Assembly: GCF_001625215.2 (NCBI RefSeq)
Contig: NC_030387.2
Span: 37,285,606-37,349,605 of the forward strand
Reading direction: 5' to 3'
DNA from: Daucus carota subsp. sativus
Lineage: Eukaryota; Streptophyta; Magnoliopsida; Apiales; Apiaceae
Length of the DNA: 64,000 nucleotides
Both the position numbers and the translations under genes were made by a program. Under the pieces are notes generated by a model. The model ran no database searches. It worked only from the letters and a program-made list of their open reading frames with translations, and was not told where the DNA came from. Shown here piece by piece: positions 1 to 11,455 of this stretch. Each line of letters opens with the position of its first letter. The stretch's first letter is position 1.

Positions 1-99
1 GATGTAACTTTTTAAGAATATCTTTTTCTTCTTGGAATCGACTGCAGATAATAATAATACAGATCATCTGCGATAATCTTCGTCTTAAATATAATAGTA

Positions 100-333
100 C
101 CTCCATCCCAAATTAGATGTCCCCGTTGACTTAGGGCACGTAACTTTAGGTGCGTTGACCGTCTACTTCCGAAATTTATTTTTTTATTTTTTCTTTTATA
201 AATGAAAATTTCATATTTTAATTTTTATTTGTAAAAATAAAATTTTAAAAATAAGTCACGTATCTAAGCGGTCAATGAACCTTAAATTGTGTGCCCAAAA
301 TCAACAGGGCCATCTAATTTGGGATGGAGGGAG
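100..333. mobile_element. Stowaway-type MITE (family A)
   Basis: A 234-bp element with terminal inverted repeats. The left end reads CCTCCATCCCAAATTAGATG and the reverse complement of the right end reads CTCCCTCCATCCCAAATTAG. It is flanked by TA on both sides (98-99 and 334-335), as expected for Stowaway/Tc1-mariner MITEs. The subterminal sequence (gttgactt-gggcac) matches the copy at 53729-53957, so both belong to one family. It has no coding capacity. Confidence 0.85.
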
Positions 334-493
334 TATAAAATATTAGACTTCTAGTAATTTAGTACAAATTTAAGAGTCTCAGCTCCAAGAATATTATTCT
401 TTATACTTGCTTTTAAGTTAATATTATTTTTTATTTTTTTTCAGGGCTCTTAAGTTAATATTTCATTCTTGTTTGGATGCGTATATGACACAA

Positions 494-890
494 GAGTAAA
501 GTTTTATGAAGACCATTTTTATTGGAGACCGTGGAGACCACTTATGTTCTACAAGTGAAATATTGCATAAAAACATTGCAAAACGTATAATTTTGCACAT
601 CATGTTGTACAAAATCATTATTTAACTTTAAAATCTTGAATATCATATAAGTTTCGCATGTACAACATTACAAAATGTTATATTCTACGAAATATATTTT
701 GTTTGCAGAACACTGTTCAACTTGCAAAACATACATTATATACTTATGAAACATAGACGATCTTCAACAACTTTAATGCATACATAATATTTGTTGAACA
801 TATTTTACAAAATAATGTATTTTATAGTATTTTGATTGCAGAACATAAGTGACGATCTCCAATAAAAATAGTCTCCATAGAACTTTACTC
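494..890. mobile_element. MITE with ~55-bp inverted termini
   Basis: The first and last ~55 bases are imperfect inverted repeats. The left arm starts GAGTAAAGTTTTATG and the right arm, reverse-complemented, starts GAGTAAAGTTCTATG; both continue into a shared block containing TTTTTATTGGAGAC and a block near ACATAAGT. The ~290-bp core is AT-rich and non-coding. I found no convincing target-site duplication, so the superfamily (Mutator-like or other) is undecided. Confidence 0.65.
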
Positions 891-1647
891 GAGAAGAACA
901 TGAGGCTCCAACTATATTTTTGAAATTTGATTTATTTATTTAGCTCGTGTATTTTTGTGTCGATCGTATATTTATTTTAAAAATTGGATTCGGGACTAAA
1001 TTCATCATGTATTTATGTGTTGGGTACTTTATGTCCGAATACTGAAAACTAAATTCAATTTTTGTGTATTTAGGTGCTTGTTGAAGTGAAAATCATGTAC
1101 TATTTTATTCACCAATAAAATCATAATAAATTTTAAACATATGCCTCTAAATAATGTGTTCACTGAGTAATAATTTTAATTGTATTTTACACACTTCTTT
1201 TGAATTTTATGACAATCGAGTAAACAATTGTGAATTCTAATACTTTAGATGAAATGTTTAGATTAGAAAGTTACTATTTATTTTAGATTTAATCATTATT
1301 TTCTTTATTTTAATTTAAAAATAAATAATAAGTAATCTTTTAGATTTTAAATATATCATTCAAAAATATTATAATTCAACAAACTTGATACTTGATTATG
1401 ATAATAATATATAAAATTCAATATATATTATTTAATTTTTCTTATTTAAAACTACTTATTTAATATTTATTATAGATCACTTTAATACCTGGTGACTAAA
1501 AGTAAAAACAAGCTGGGAAATTCGGCTTAAAGCTGGGAAATGCTCTGCACATGTGTTTTGGCTTCTTGACCCGCTTTGTCTATGTTTCACTTTACAAGTA
1601 CCATCATCGGCACCACCATTTGGTTATGAAATTTACAACAGCAATTA

Positions 1648-1722
1648 CCTCCGTCCCTCCCATTTCTTATCGTTTGGGTTGGGCACGGAGGTTAACTAAA
1701 GAAATGGGAGGGACGGAGGGAG
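1648..1722. mobile_element. Very short Stowaway-like MITE (75 bp)
   Basis: Two inverted ends (CCTCCGTCCCTCCCATTTCT against AAGAAATGGGAGGGACGGAGG) flank only ~30 bp of core, and TA lies on each side. This is a highly reduced Stowaway, close to a bare hairpin. Confidence 0.75.
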
Positions 1723-1724
1723 TA

Positions 1725-3351
1725 TAGAGTTAAAATATTATTGATATAATAAAATATGAAAAAATAAGCTAAGATAAGTACCATCAAATAATATTGCATA
1801 TTTTTCTTTTCATTATACATTGTTTTTTTTTTTTTTTTGAGAGCAATACATTGTTTTTCTTGATTACAATCATTTTTAAAATTTCAAAATATACAAAAAA
1901 GCTAATTATCCAAATTTTAAAATTCTTACTTTCAGAGAAAAATATCGGAAAGAAAACACTTTCTTTTTCTATAAAAAAAATTTGACGGCATGACCTGTTG
2001 ACGCATCTCCCTGCTGTCAAAAGAAAGATGTATGACCCGTGACCCGTCCCTATCAAAACAATGAGCCGCACTAGCACCTAGAGCCTACAAGTCAACCGGT
2101 TTGGAGTACTATTATGTACTCCACTTGGTAGTTGGCAGTGTTAGAGCATGTGTTATGTCGGTTTAAAATTGAGGGAGTCCTGGCCCCTGGGTACGTATGA
2201 TCCAAAAATGCAGATTTGGAAGAGTTTTGTGTCAGATTGCTTCAACCGTGAACCAAAGAATGAGTGAATTGAATTTGAATTGGTGAATAATATTGATCTA
2301 AATTTAAATCGCTATTAATTATTTATCCAAATCTTTTAACATTAAAATATTTTATTCTTATTATTGGATGATTTTGTTAATATTATTAATGATAGATTAG
2401 ATTATAATTAAAACGACGATTAATTATAAATTGAAATTTTTAAATAGGTAAAAAATAGAAACATGAAATAAAATAATACAACATAGATAATTAAATGATA
2501 ATACAACTCTAAATAAAAACTAAATTATCGATTTAGTCGTAGGCTAAATCATTTCATATTCCTCCGAGATAATCAAAATACATAAAATAATTGTTATTTT
2601 GAGATCGTTAGAATTTCTTCTTCAAATGTTCGAGTTTGGGATGTGGACCCTTGTTCTTAAATTTCGAAATGCACTAATTGAGTATTTGTAAGAAGAATAT
2701 ACTAATTCTGAGAATTAGTATTTTTATGTAATATTTTAATGCTTTTAAATTTTTTTATGTGCCGTTTTATCCTTTTTGAATTATTTTCTAACATCTTTTT
2801 TATCTAGTTGTTGATTTTCTTAGTCGGTGATGAGATTAAATAATACCTTTATAAAATATCCAAAATCAAAGTATATATATACAAAATTCCTTAATAAGAA
2901 ATATTTTTTTGAAAGATACATTTTATCAATTCCTAATTTTAAATTTGAGTTCTTTATAATTTTATATCAATTTTCCGACTCATGACATTGAACAAATATG
3001 TTTAAGTTTAAAACAGGAAATGAGAACTAAAGTCTAAAATCCAGACAAAAAAACTTATACACAATTTTTCTGACTAATCTATTTATACCGAAAGATGGGT
3101 CACTTTAAAAATTCATGACAACAATTTATATTAAGAAAATGGGTCGCTTCAGAAAATCGACAACAAAATGTATTCATATATAAAACATAGTATTAATTTT
3201 TCTAAATAATAATTCGAATATGCCATCTAAATTCTCATCACAAAACAAATAAGTTTCCCAGAAATATAAGAAAAACAGATAAAAAAAACTTTGAAAGAAT
3301 CCATATTCAAAAGTCCCCCCTTTGTGATTCTAGGGCACTGAAAAGGTAAAA
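1725..3351. other. AT-rich intergenic DNA
   Basis: No gene, RNA gene or clear repeat recognised. The stretch 891-1647 is likewise featureless AT-rich DNA. The last ~100 bp before 3352 presumably holds the promoter and 5' UTR of the next gene. Confidence 0.5.
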
Positions 3352-6300
3352 ATGGAAGAAGACGACTCGAGAAGAGAAGCTGCAATTGCATCAACTCCTT
3401 CCTTACGACCCGATTTCAAGCCCAACGACACCAAAATCACCCAATCTCAGCTAGCCAAATTCCAAGTAATTGCCTCGATTCCTCTAATTTTTCGTGTTTA
3501 AATGTTTAATATTGTTTTATTTAGTATCTAATTAGCATGCTAAAATGATGAGTTTATTACATTTGAAATTCTCTTGCACTTACCTTACAAAAAAAAAAAA
3601 AAGAAATTCTCTTGCACTTGTTTGAATTATTAGAACTTGGTGTTTGATATTACACTGTTCAATGGAACAATGTGTTTCTTATGTTGTTGCTCAACTAAGC
3701 GTCTTAGACCAACGGCCTCTTGATCCAATGATATCTCTCTTACTCCGTTTATGGGATGTTAATGTTCAAACCTTTACTAGACCGGGTGTGCGTGTTTGAT
3801 TATTGAAGGGAAAAAAAACAAAATTAAGCTTCCGAGACATGTCACAGCTTATTCGAGAGGGGAATACATGTTGTGTTAATCTATTCGTGATTGGGGCGGG
3901 AATAAGGAGGAAGTATTGACCAATTTTTTTTTCCAGTGGATAATTGACTTGTTGTTATTGGAAAGTGATAGTCTATGAATTCTATACAGTTGAGCTAGAG
4001 AATGAAGATGAAGTAGAGAGAATAATAGAGCAGAGAAACTGTATTTTCATAACAAGAATGAATATGTTTGAGTTACAATACCGAACAACTTATATAGAGA
4101 AACTATATACATAAGTGTCTAGACTATCCAGCTGTACTCCAGCTGTCACACCACCTTCTGTAACTAACTCGTCACCTTCTGTAACTAACTTTCTTACTGT
4201 GTCTTTGTGCTGTTGTATATTAACATCCCCCCTCAAGATTGAGGGTTGAAACAGGTTAGCAACACCAATCTTGGACAACAAGAACGTAAGTGATCCTGAG
4301 GACAATGACTTGGTGAACAAATCAGCAGGTTGCATGCTAGTGGAAATATGAGCAGTCCGGATAATTCCATTTTGAAGCTTCGTACGCACAATATGACAGT
4401 CAATGTCGATGTGCTTGGAACGTTCATGGAAAACCGGATTTGAGGCAATGTAGAGTGCAGATTTGTTATCACAGTAGAGAGTGACTGGAGTGAGCTTATC
4501 ACAGCCAAGGCCTTTGAACAAATTAAGGAGCCATTGAATCTCACAGCAGGTATCAGCCATGGCTCGGTATTCTGCTTCTGCAGATGAGCGTGATACTGTT
4601 TGCTGCTTCTTCGCTTTCCAGGACAACAAAGATTGGCCAAGCGTTACACAATACCCTGTAAGAGATTGGCGAGTAACTGGACAAGCACCCCAATCTGCAT
4701 CAGCAAATGCAGTCAAGGACAAACTGCTGTTGGCTGACAACAAAATACCCTGGCCAATAGTATGTTTTAGGTAACACACGACTTTGTAAGCAGCATCCAA
4801 ATGACAAGCCCTGGGAGCTACTAAAAATTGAGAAAAAATGTGCACTGGATATGAAATATCAGGACGAGTAATTGTTAGGTAAATCAAGCGACCAACCAAT
4901 TGTCGATAAGTCTTGATATTATCAATAAATGGCGAAGTGGTATTGGATAGCAGTGTGTGATGTTGCTCCATTGGAATAAGAGATGGCTTAGCCTGATCAA
5001 ACTTCAAATCTTTGATGGTATTTAATTGTGTATTTGCGTTGGTTAAGGAAAATACCAGCAGTAGACCGAGCAGCTTCAATGCCAAGAAAGTAGCGAAGAG
5101 CTCCAAGATCTTTGATAAGAAAGTGTTTAGCTAGATGGGTCTTAACAGTATTGATGAGGTTAAGATCATTGCCAGTGACAAGTATGTCATCAACATACAC
5201 CAGAACAGCCACCATGGAGTTGTTCTGATTAAGTACAAACAAACTATGATCTGAGTGAGTTTGCTTAAAGCCATACTGAAGAAGAACAGTGCAAAATTTC
5301 AAGAACCATTCTCTGGGAGCTTGCCGCAGGCCATACAAAGATTTAATTAGCTTGCAGACAAGATTAGGCAGATGAGCAAGATGAGGGGGAACAATTGCAC
5401 CTGGAGGAATGGACATGTAAACTTCTTCATGAAGTTCCCCGTGGAGAAAGGCATTAGTTACGTCGAGCTGCGTAACATTCCAATCAAAATACTGCTGCTA
5501 AAGCTAATAAAGTGCGAACGGTGGCCATCTTGGCCACAAGAGCAAAAGTTCCAAAGAAGTCCATCCCCTCTGTTTGAGTGAAGCCCCTAGCTACAAGTCG
5601 AGCCTTGTAGCGATCCACTGTACCATCTGGTTTTCTCTTAATTTTGAACAGCCATTTACATCTCACAATTGTTTTATTTGGTGGTAATTGCACATAATCC
5701 CATGTATGGTTAGCTTCAAGGGCTGCCAGTTCTGTAGCCATAGCCTGGCACCACATAGGACTTTGACAAGCCTGTTTATAAGTATGTGACTCAGATTCTT
5801 TAGAGATATTGGCTAAGAAGTGTTGATAAGGTATGGCCAGATGATTGTACGAAATTGACAGAGGGTAAAGTGGACTAGTACAGGACACGGACTGATGAAG
5901 CGTAGAAGGTAAGCCTGTACAGTCACGAAGTCTAGCAGGTAATTTCTTTACTCTGGAAGGTCTGATAATAGCAGGAGGTGAGTTATCAATTCTGTTAGAT
6001 GTAGTACTATCAGTTGTAGTGTGCTCTGTGTGATGATCCGTTGGATTACTTGCATTAGACAACTCAGTAGTGTAGATGGGACTCTCTTCAAACAAGCTTT
6101 CAACAGTAGTAAACAGAGGAGTGACAGGCGTATCCATAGTAAGATGTTTGAATGGAAAAACATCTTCAACAAACGTCACATCTAGAGAAGTGTAAACTTT
6201 TCGAGTAGTAAGGTCCATAACAGTATAGGCTTTCTTACCAAATGAGTATCCAAGAAACAAACACTTGACAGATCGATCAGAGAACTTGTCTCGATGAGGG

Positions 6301-9300
6301 TCAAGATTTGTGGCATAGCATAAAGAACCAAAGGTTCTGAGATGATTGTAAGACGGTGGTTGCTTAAACAGAATCTCATATGGAGACACTCCATTTAGAG
6401 AAGCAAGAGGAGTTCGATTAAGTAGGTACGTGGCTGTTAAAACACAATCTCCCCAAAAAGAAATGGGTAGGTTAGTCTGCGTCCTAAGCGCTCTGGCTGT
6501 GTTAAGGATTGTTCTGTGTTTCCTTTCAGCCACTCCGTTTTGTTGGGGTGTGTAAGGAGAAGTAGTTTGATGAAGTATACCCAAAGATTGTAGATGAGAG
6601 GATAAAGTACGATTAATAAACTCTGAGCCATTATCACTACGAAGTATCTTAACTGTAGTTGCAAATTGGGTGTGCACATATTGTAAGAACGCAATAAGTA
6701 TTGATACAACTTGACTTTTGTCAGCAAACAAGTATGTCCAAAGAGCTTTGGACTTAGCTTCAACTACAGTTAGAAAATAAGCACAGTGACCATGAGTTTT
6801 GTACTTGTAGGGACCATGGTTGTCATGTCGGTCGACTAGTCGCGACTAGTCGACGACTAGTCGACTAAGCGGTGAATGGATGTCGACTCAACATGTCGAC
6901 TAGGTGAATGTCAATATTTCGGTCGCTTGGTCGACTAAGCGGTCGACTAGTCAACGACTAGTCGACTAGTCGAGTTTGGGCCATCGACTAGTCGACTGTT
7001 TTTCTACAATTTGCATTCTGCATAATTAATTCTGCATAAATTTTGTTATTTGTTTACTATACTGCCACATCACATCACGTCAGTATCACATAATTGATAT
7101 TTATCGATTGTTAGCTTGATACAAATTTTACGTGATCGTGTGTACTTTGCTTTGTTGTTAACTATTTTCGCTTTTCCATCATTCTCTTCAAGTTTCTGAT
7201 TCTTAATTCCTTAGAATCTGAAATAAAATTTTATGGAAGGTACATAATACAAATATATGTATGTGTTTCTATGTATATAATATATTTTTAATTTATAATA
7301 AATATATATATTTTTTAGCGACTAGTCTACGACTAGTCCACGACTAGTCGACTAGAGACTAGCAGGAGGTCTATCGACTCGCCTCGACTCGACTCATCGA
7401 CGTGACAACCATGGTAGGGACCCCAAACATCCACATGTATCAAGTCAAACTAGTTTGCATATTCAGTTGTACTTTCAGGAAAAACAATTCTAGTTTGTTT
7501 AGCTAGGTGACACACCTCACATTCAGCAAGTGAAGACTTAGAATTCACAGAAACAGAAGGTACAAATTTCAAGGAAGACAAGGATGGATGACCAAGTCTT
7601 GCATGTCATAGAGAGATATCAGCTGCACTGGAGACAGAGTTGCAAGATCCTACAGGAAGAAGTGCTTGATGGAGAAGATAGAGACCCCCCTGTTGCCTAC
7701 CAATCTCTTTGACAGGCTTCAAGGTAAGGTCCTGTATGTAACAGGCAACAGGGTCAAACAGTACTGAACAACTATTTGTATCAACAAGTTTAGTAATAGA
7801 CAGAAGGCTATAGACAAACGAAGGCACACACAACACTTTATCAAGCACCAGATTATTGCATAATTTTAGGCTGCCAATATGTGTCACAGCAGCTGAGTCA
7901 CCATTAGGTAAGTGCAGTGTAGAATGTAAGGGTTGAGGATTTGTTAACATGTGTAAGTGAGGTGTGATATGGTCTGTGGCACCAGAATCAATGATCCAGA
8001 TTATTGATTTTGATGCCTGTTGCCGTTGTGTATAAGCAACAAATGGAAAGTCTATACCTGAAACCACATTATGAGTAGATGTGTTCCAGCTTGGTGAGGA
8101 AGTAGCACTGGTGGAAGGAGTAAATTCTCTGAATCCAGCTTGAATCATATTCATAATTTGTTGACATTGTGCATCAGAGAAACCTGCAGGCTTAGACTCC
8201 ACAGTAGAAGAAACAGACTCTTGAGGTTCAATACCAGTATGTGCACCTTTATGTGAAGTCACATGATTAGCCTGAGTGTTGCTCTTCACATTCTGCTGTT
8301 GTGACTTAGGTTTAGGCTGTGGCTTACCAAACAGCTTGTGCCAATCCGGATAGCCGTGTATACAAAAACACTTATCACGATTGTGACCTGAGGTATGACA
8401 AAAATCACAATATAGGCTAGAAGAGTCAACAGCAGACTTTCTAGTAGTCTTGGAGTTTCGATTTCCAGTATCAACTTGCTTAACAGCCATTGCAATGTTC
8501 TCACTAGGAATTACAGAGGTTGATCTGTTCCTTTGTTGTTCCTCTTGCAGAAGGATCCCATACGCCTCACTCAGTGATGGAGGTGGATTGATCATCAGTA
8601 CATGACCTCGAATAACCATGTATTGCTCATTCAGTCCCATAAGAAACTGAGACAGCATAACAGATTTAACAAAGGCAACAAGTTTTGAGTTGATGTCACA
8701 TGTACACTTTGCACAAGTGCATTTAGGCATTTCTGAAATTGCCTCCAATTCATCATTAAGAGCATGAAACTTTGTAAAATATGCAGAGATTGACAAAGTG
8801 CCTTGTGTAAGATGCGAGATCTCCGTACGCAAATTGAACAGTTTAGGCACATTAGTACGAGAGAAGCGAGTTGCTAAAATCATGCCAAATATCAAAGGCA
8901 GAGTCCATATACATGATGCTTTGTCGAATATCAGGAGCAACAGTATTCAGAATCCAGGAGATTACAATATCATTACATCGATTCCAGTAAATCAGCATAG
9001 GAGATGTAGAATTAGGTTTAGGTGTGGATCCATCAATAAAACCTAATTTGAGTTTTGTTGATAAAGCAATACGCATAGAGCGACACCACTGATTGTAGTT
9101 GGAATCAGTCAGAGTAACTGTTACTAGAATCATACCTGAATGATCTGAAGCATTGAGGAAGTACGGATGATTGCAATCAATCACAGATCCAGATGTAACA
9201 TTCGAGTATGACACCATAGCAAGAACTCGCAAGAACAGATGAACAGCAACACAATTGACCTAATATATCAGATCGAGTTGTGTAAATGTATTTTCACAGC

Positions 9301-10277
9301 GAATTTGCGATATGAACAGCAAAATCGCAAGAAAAACTGGATAGAATCGAGACTAAACTAACGAAAATTGACGAAGAAATGTGATTTGCGGAAATAGAGG
9401 ATGCTCTGATACCATGATAGTCTATGAATTCTATACAGTTAAGCTAGAGAATGAAGATGAAGTAGAGAGAATAATAGAGCAGAGAAACTGTATTTTCATA
9501 ACAAGAATGAATATGTCTGAGTTACAATACTGAACAACTTATATAGAGAAACTATATACACACTTATGTATCTAGACTATCCAGCTGTACTCCAGCTGTC
9601 ACACCACCTTCTGTAACTAACTCGTCACCTTCTGTAACTAACTTTCTTACTGTGTCTTTGTGCTGTTGTATATTAACAGAAAGTTTAGGGTTTTATGCAT
9701 CTGTTCCTTTTTTTGAGTTAGGTGTTATGATTAAGTTTTTAAACTCTTTTGGCTTAATATGTAGGAGCTGCACAGGAGGCGCTTGCAATTAAAATCAAAA
9801 CCGAAGACTAAGAAAAAATCGAAAGGTTTGTTGGCTGGTTTCGTATGGTTTAATTTATAAAATTGATTGTTGGTAAAGTTTATTCTGCATGTTTGCTCTG
9901 ATGATTGATGGGGGTCGTTTAATTTAGGGAAAGACCATGTTAAAGAAAGTGCAGTTGATTCAGTTGAGGATTCTTGTGCTTCGATTTCTGTAGAGAGCAA
10001 TTTCAACAATAGTTTAACTCAGCAACAGGAAATCCCAAAAGAGCTAGCATTAAAGCACCGGAAGCTACATTGGGGGTATAATTTATCTTTGAACTTTCGC
10101 TTCAGTTTAAATTAGGTTACCAGTGCCAAGTGCTTTTATATCGTTCAGCCTTCAGCCCTCCTGTAACAATGGAAAAGAGTTGCCTGTTTGTTTCTCTGAT
10201 TCTGATATTTCTCTCGGTTTCACCAATACTGCAGGCTTGACACAAAGGAAAGATGGGAGAGGAAATCCAATATGTAA
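3352..10277 (+). CDS. Conserved small plant protein of unknown function (4 exons)
   Basis: Four exons close in one frame: 3352-3465, 9765-9825, 9928-10075 and 10235-10277, giving 121 residues. The protein is charged and hydrophilic. It starts MEEDDSRREA, has a basic run in exon 2 (ELHRRRLQLKSKPKTKKKSK) and ends in a segment that looks conserved, LHWGLDTKERWERKSNM. I see no signal peptide or membrane segment; the lysine/arginine-rich part suggests a nuclear or nucleic-acid-binding role, which is only inference. I do not recognise a named family. All introns have GT-AG ends. Intron 1 is 6.3 kb because a Ty1/copia element (3966-9678) lies in it on the opposite strand. Without that element and its duplicated 5-bp target the intron would be about 580 bp. 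Splice sites and coding exons look intact. Confidence 0.72.
3966..4225 (-). repeat. 3' LTR of the copia element
   Basis: 260 bp, beginning TGATAGTCTATG and ending TATATTAACA on the plus strand. It is nearly identical to 9415-9678. In element orientation this is the 3' LTR, because the purine-rich tract (TTGAGGGGGGA on the minus strand) abuts it. Confidence 0.93.
6821..7407. mobile_element. hAT-like non-autonomous DNA transposon nested in the copia element
   Basis: A 587-bp insert with short inverted ends (TGTCATGTCG at left; the right end reverse-complemented is TGTCACGTCG), flanked by a perfect 8-bp duplication ACCATGGT (6813-6820 and 7408-7415). An 8-bp duplication is typical of hAT elements. 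About 180 bp at the left and 90 bp at the right are packed with variants of GTCGACTAGTCG, which combines the palindromes GTCGAC and ACTAGT. The middle is AT-rich and non-coding. The ends are not the usual CAGGG/TAGGG of many hATs, so the superfamily rests mainly on the duplication length. Confidence 0.8.
9415..9678 (-). repeat. 5' LTR of the copia element
   Basis: 264 bp, matching 3966-4225 apart from about four substitutions and one small indel. The adjacent inner sequence carries the initiator tRNA-Met primer-binding site on the minus strand, which identifies this copy as the 5' LTR. It lies only ~85 bp from the exon 2 acceptor of the host gene. Confidence 0.93.
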
Positions 10278-11141
10278 CTGCATCTCCTCTTGCAGATAAT
10301 GCAGAATTGCGCAGTCAGTTGAACACGTTCACATATATGTCTCTTCTGCCTCGTGGCCCATTGCTCATGTAAAGAGCACTACAAGATGTTGATAACCATG
10401 TTTCAGTTATGTCAGAGGGAGTCTGGAGTACTGCAGCAATCCGAACATGAGCTCAGGAAACTGTAACTGCATGTTATACATCACCCATGGATGTATTTAA
10501 GAAGGATATATGTCCTAGAATCTTTTTCTTGAGTACTTAAAATTTGTATCTTTAAGAATCTCAAGGTTATACATGAATACAAATTTGGTGAATAAGTGGT
10601 GAATAAATACTTGTTGCTTTTCAGTAGTCAAGCTTAAAACCTTGCAAATTACTATTCCCTTAGTCCTCTTGAATTGCATATATTGGAGGATGGACGGCAC
10701 GCACTTTAATGTTCCTGTATAGTTTTTGTAAGTTATTTGTAAGATTTTCTTTTTCGTGAATAAAAATTTAATATAAGAAATTATAGAAAGTGCATGTTGA
10801 ATTGTCAAAAAGAAAAAAAATGTATAGAAATGAGGGGGACAAATAGAGCAGTATTTTACCATATGGGTTATTTCGATCGCTCTCAATATTTGGTCATTTA
10901 ATTGTTAGGTTATGTAGAAGGGACGGATTGTCTTTGGGTCTTGGTGCTCGCACGTCTTGTTATATTAATAAATTCAAGTTCACCTAGTGTCTTGCATGTC
11001 TTGTTATAATAATAAATTCAAGTTTATAAATAAATAAAATCATAATTACAATATGGAACACTTTCAACAGATACAAGGAGACTGGGACCAAAACCAAGAT
11101 GCTGGACAAAGCCACAAACTGTATGTGCTTGCAGACTCTGG
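10278..11141. other. 3' UTR of the preceding gene and intergenic DNA
   Basis: AT-rich sequence between the stop of the small conserved protein (10275-10277) and the last exon of the transporter copy. Probably 3' UTR for the first few hundred bases. No further gene or repeat recognised. Confidence 0.4.
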
Positions 11142-11345
11142 CTATACTATTGTTGCTGCCTTTCTGAGATCAAGTTCAATCTCCTCCAATGATCCATCTT
11201 TAGCCTCTACAGCATTACGAGGCTATGTACAAGACATCGCACACAGACGGACGCAAATCCCAGATACACTTTGCTAATCCCGAACTTGTTTACAACACTC
11301 AAAAAGTAGAGGCCAATGACAAAGTTGGATACCTGACAGAAAGAA

Positions 11346-11455
11346 ATACGAGGTCATGTAATGAGACCTTCACTAAATTGTGTGGTAACTAGATATTGAA
11401 GTACGAGGTCATGTAATGAGACCTTCAATAAATTGTGCGGTAACTAGATATTGAA
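11346..11455. repeat. Tandem duplication (2 x ~55 bp) in transporter intron
   Basis: Two adjacent ~55-bp copies of a unit containing TACGAGGTCATGTAATGAG and GGTAACTAGATATTGAA, differing at only a few bases. They lie in the last intron of the transporter copy. Confidence 0.8.

Larger units (their letters stand above)
3961..9683 (-). mobile_element. Ty1/copia LTR retrotransposon fossil with GAAAG target duplication
   Basis: The element spans 3966-9678, reads on the minus strand, and is flanked by the 5-bp direct repeat GAAAG (3961-3965, 9679-9683). It has two ~260-bp LTRs with TG...CA ends. A primer-binding site matching the 3' end of initiator tRNA-Met (TGGTATCAGAGC, minus strand) lies just inside the 9.4-kb LTR, and a purine-rich tract lies just inside the 4.2-kb LTR. 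In minus-strand order it holds a gag-like region with a CCHC zinc knuckle (~9.2-8.2 kb), a protease-like DSGAT motif (~8 kb), integrase (~6.7-6.3 kb), reverse transcriptase with the YVDD motif (~5.7-5.1 kb) and RNase H (~4.8-4.3 kb). This domain order marks copia. It is broken, with roughly a handful of coding interruptions plus one nested DNA transposon (6821-7407). The LTRs differ by about four substitutions and one small indel, suggesting insertion within roughly the last million years. Confidence 0.93.

Noticed and set aside
6821-7407. Direct-repeat array mistaken for CRISPR
   Set aside because: The GTCGACTAGTCG words are overlapping palindromes without regular spacers, inside a transposon with a target duplication, in a plant nuclear genome.
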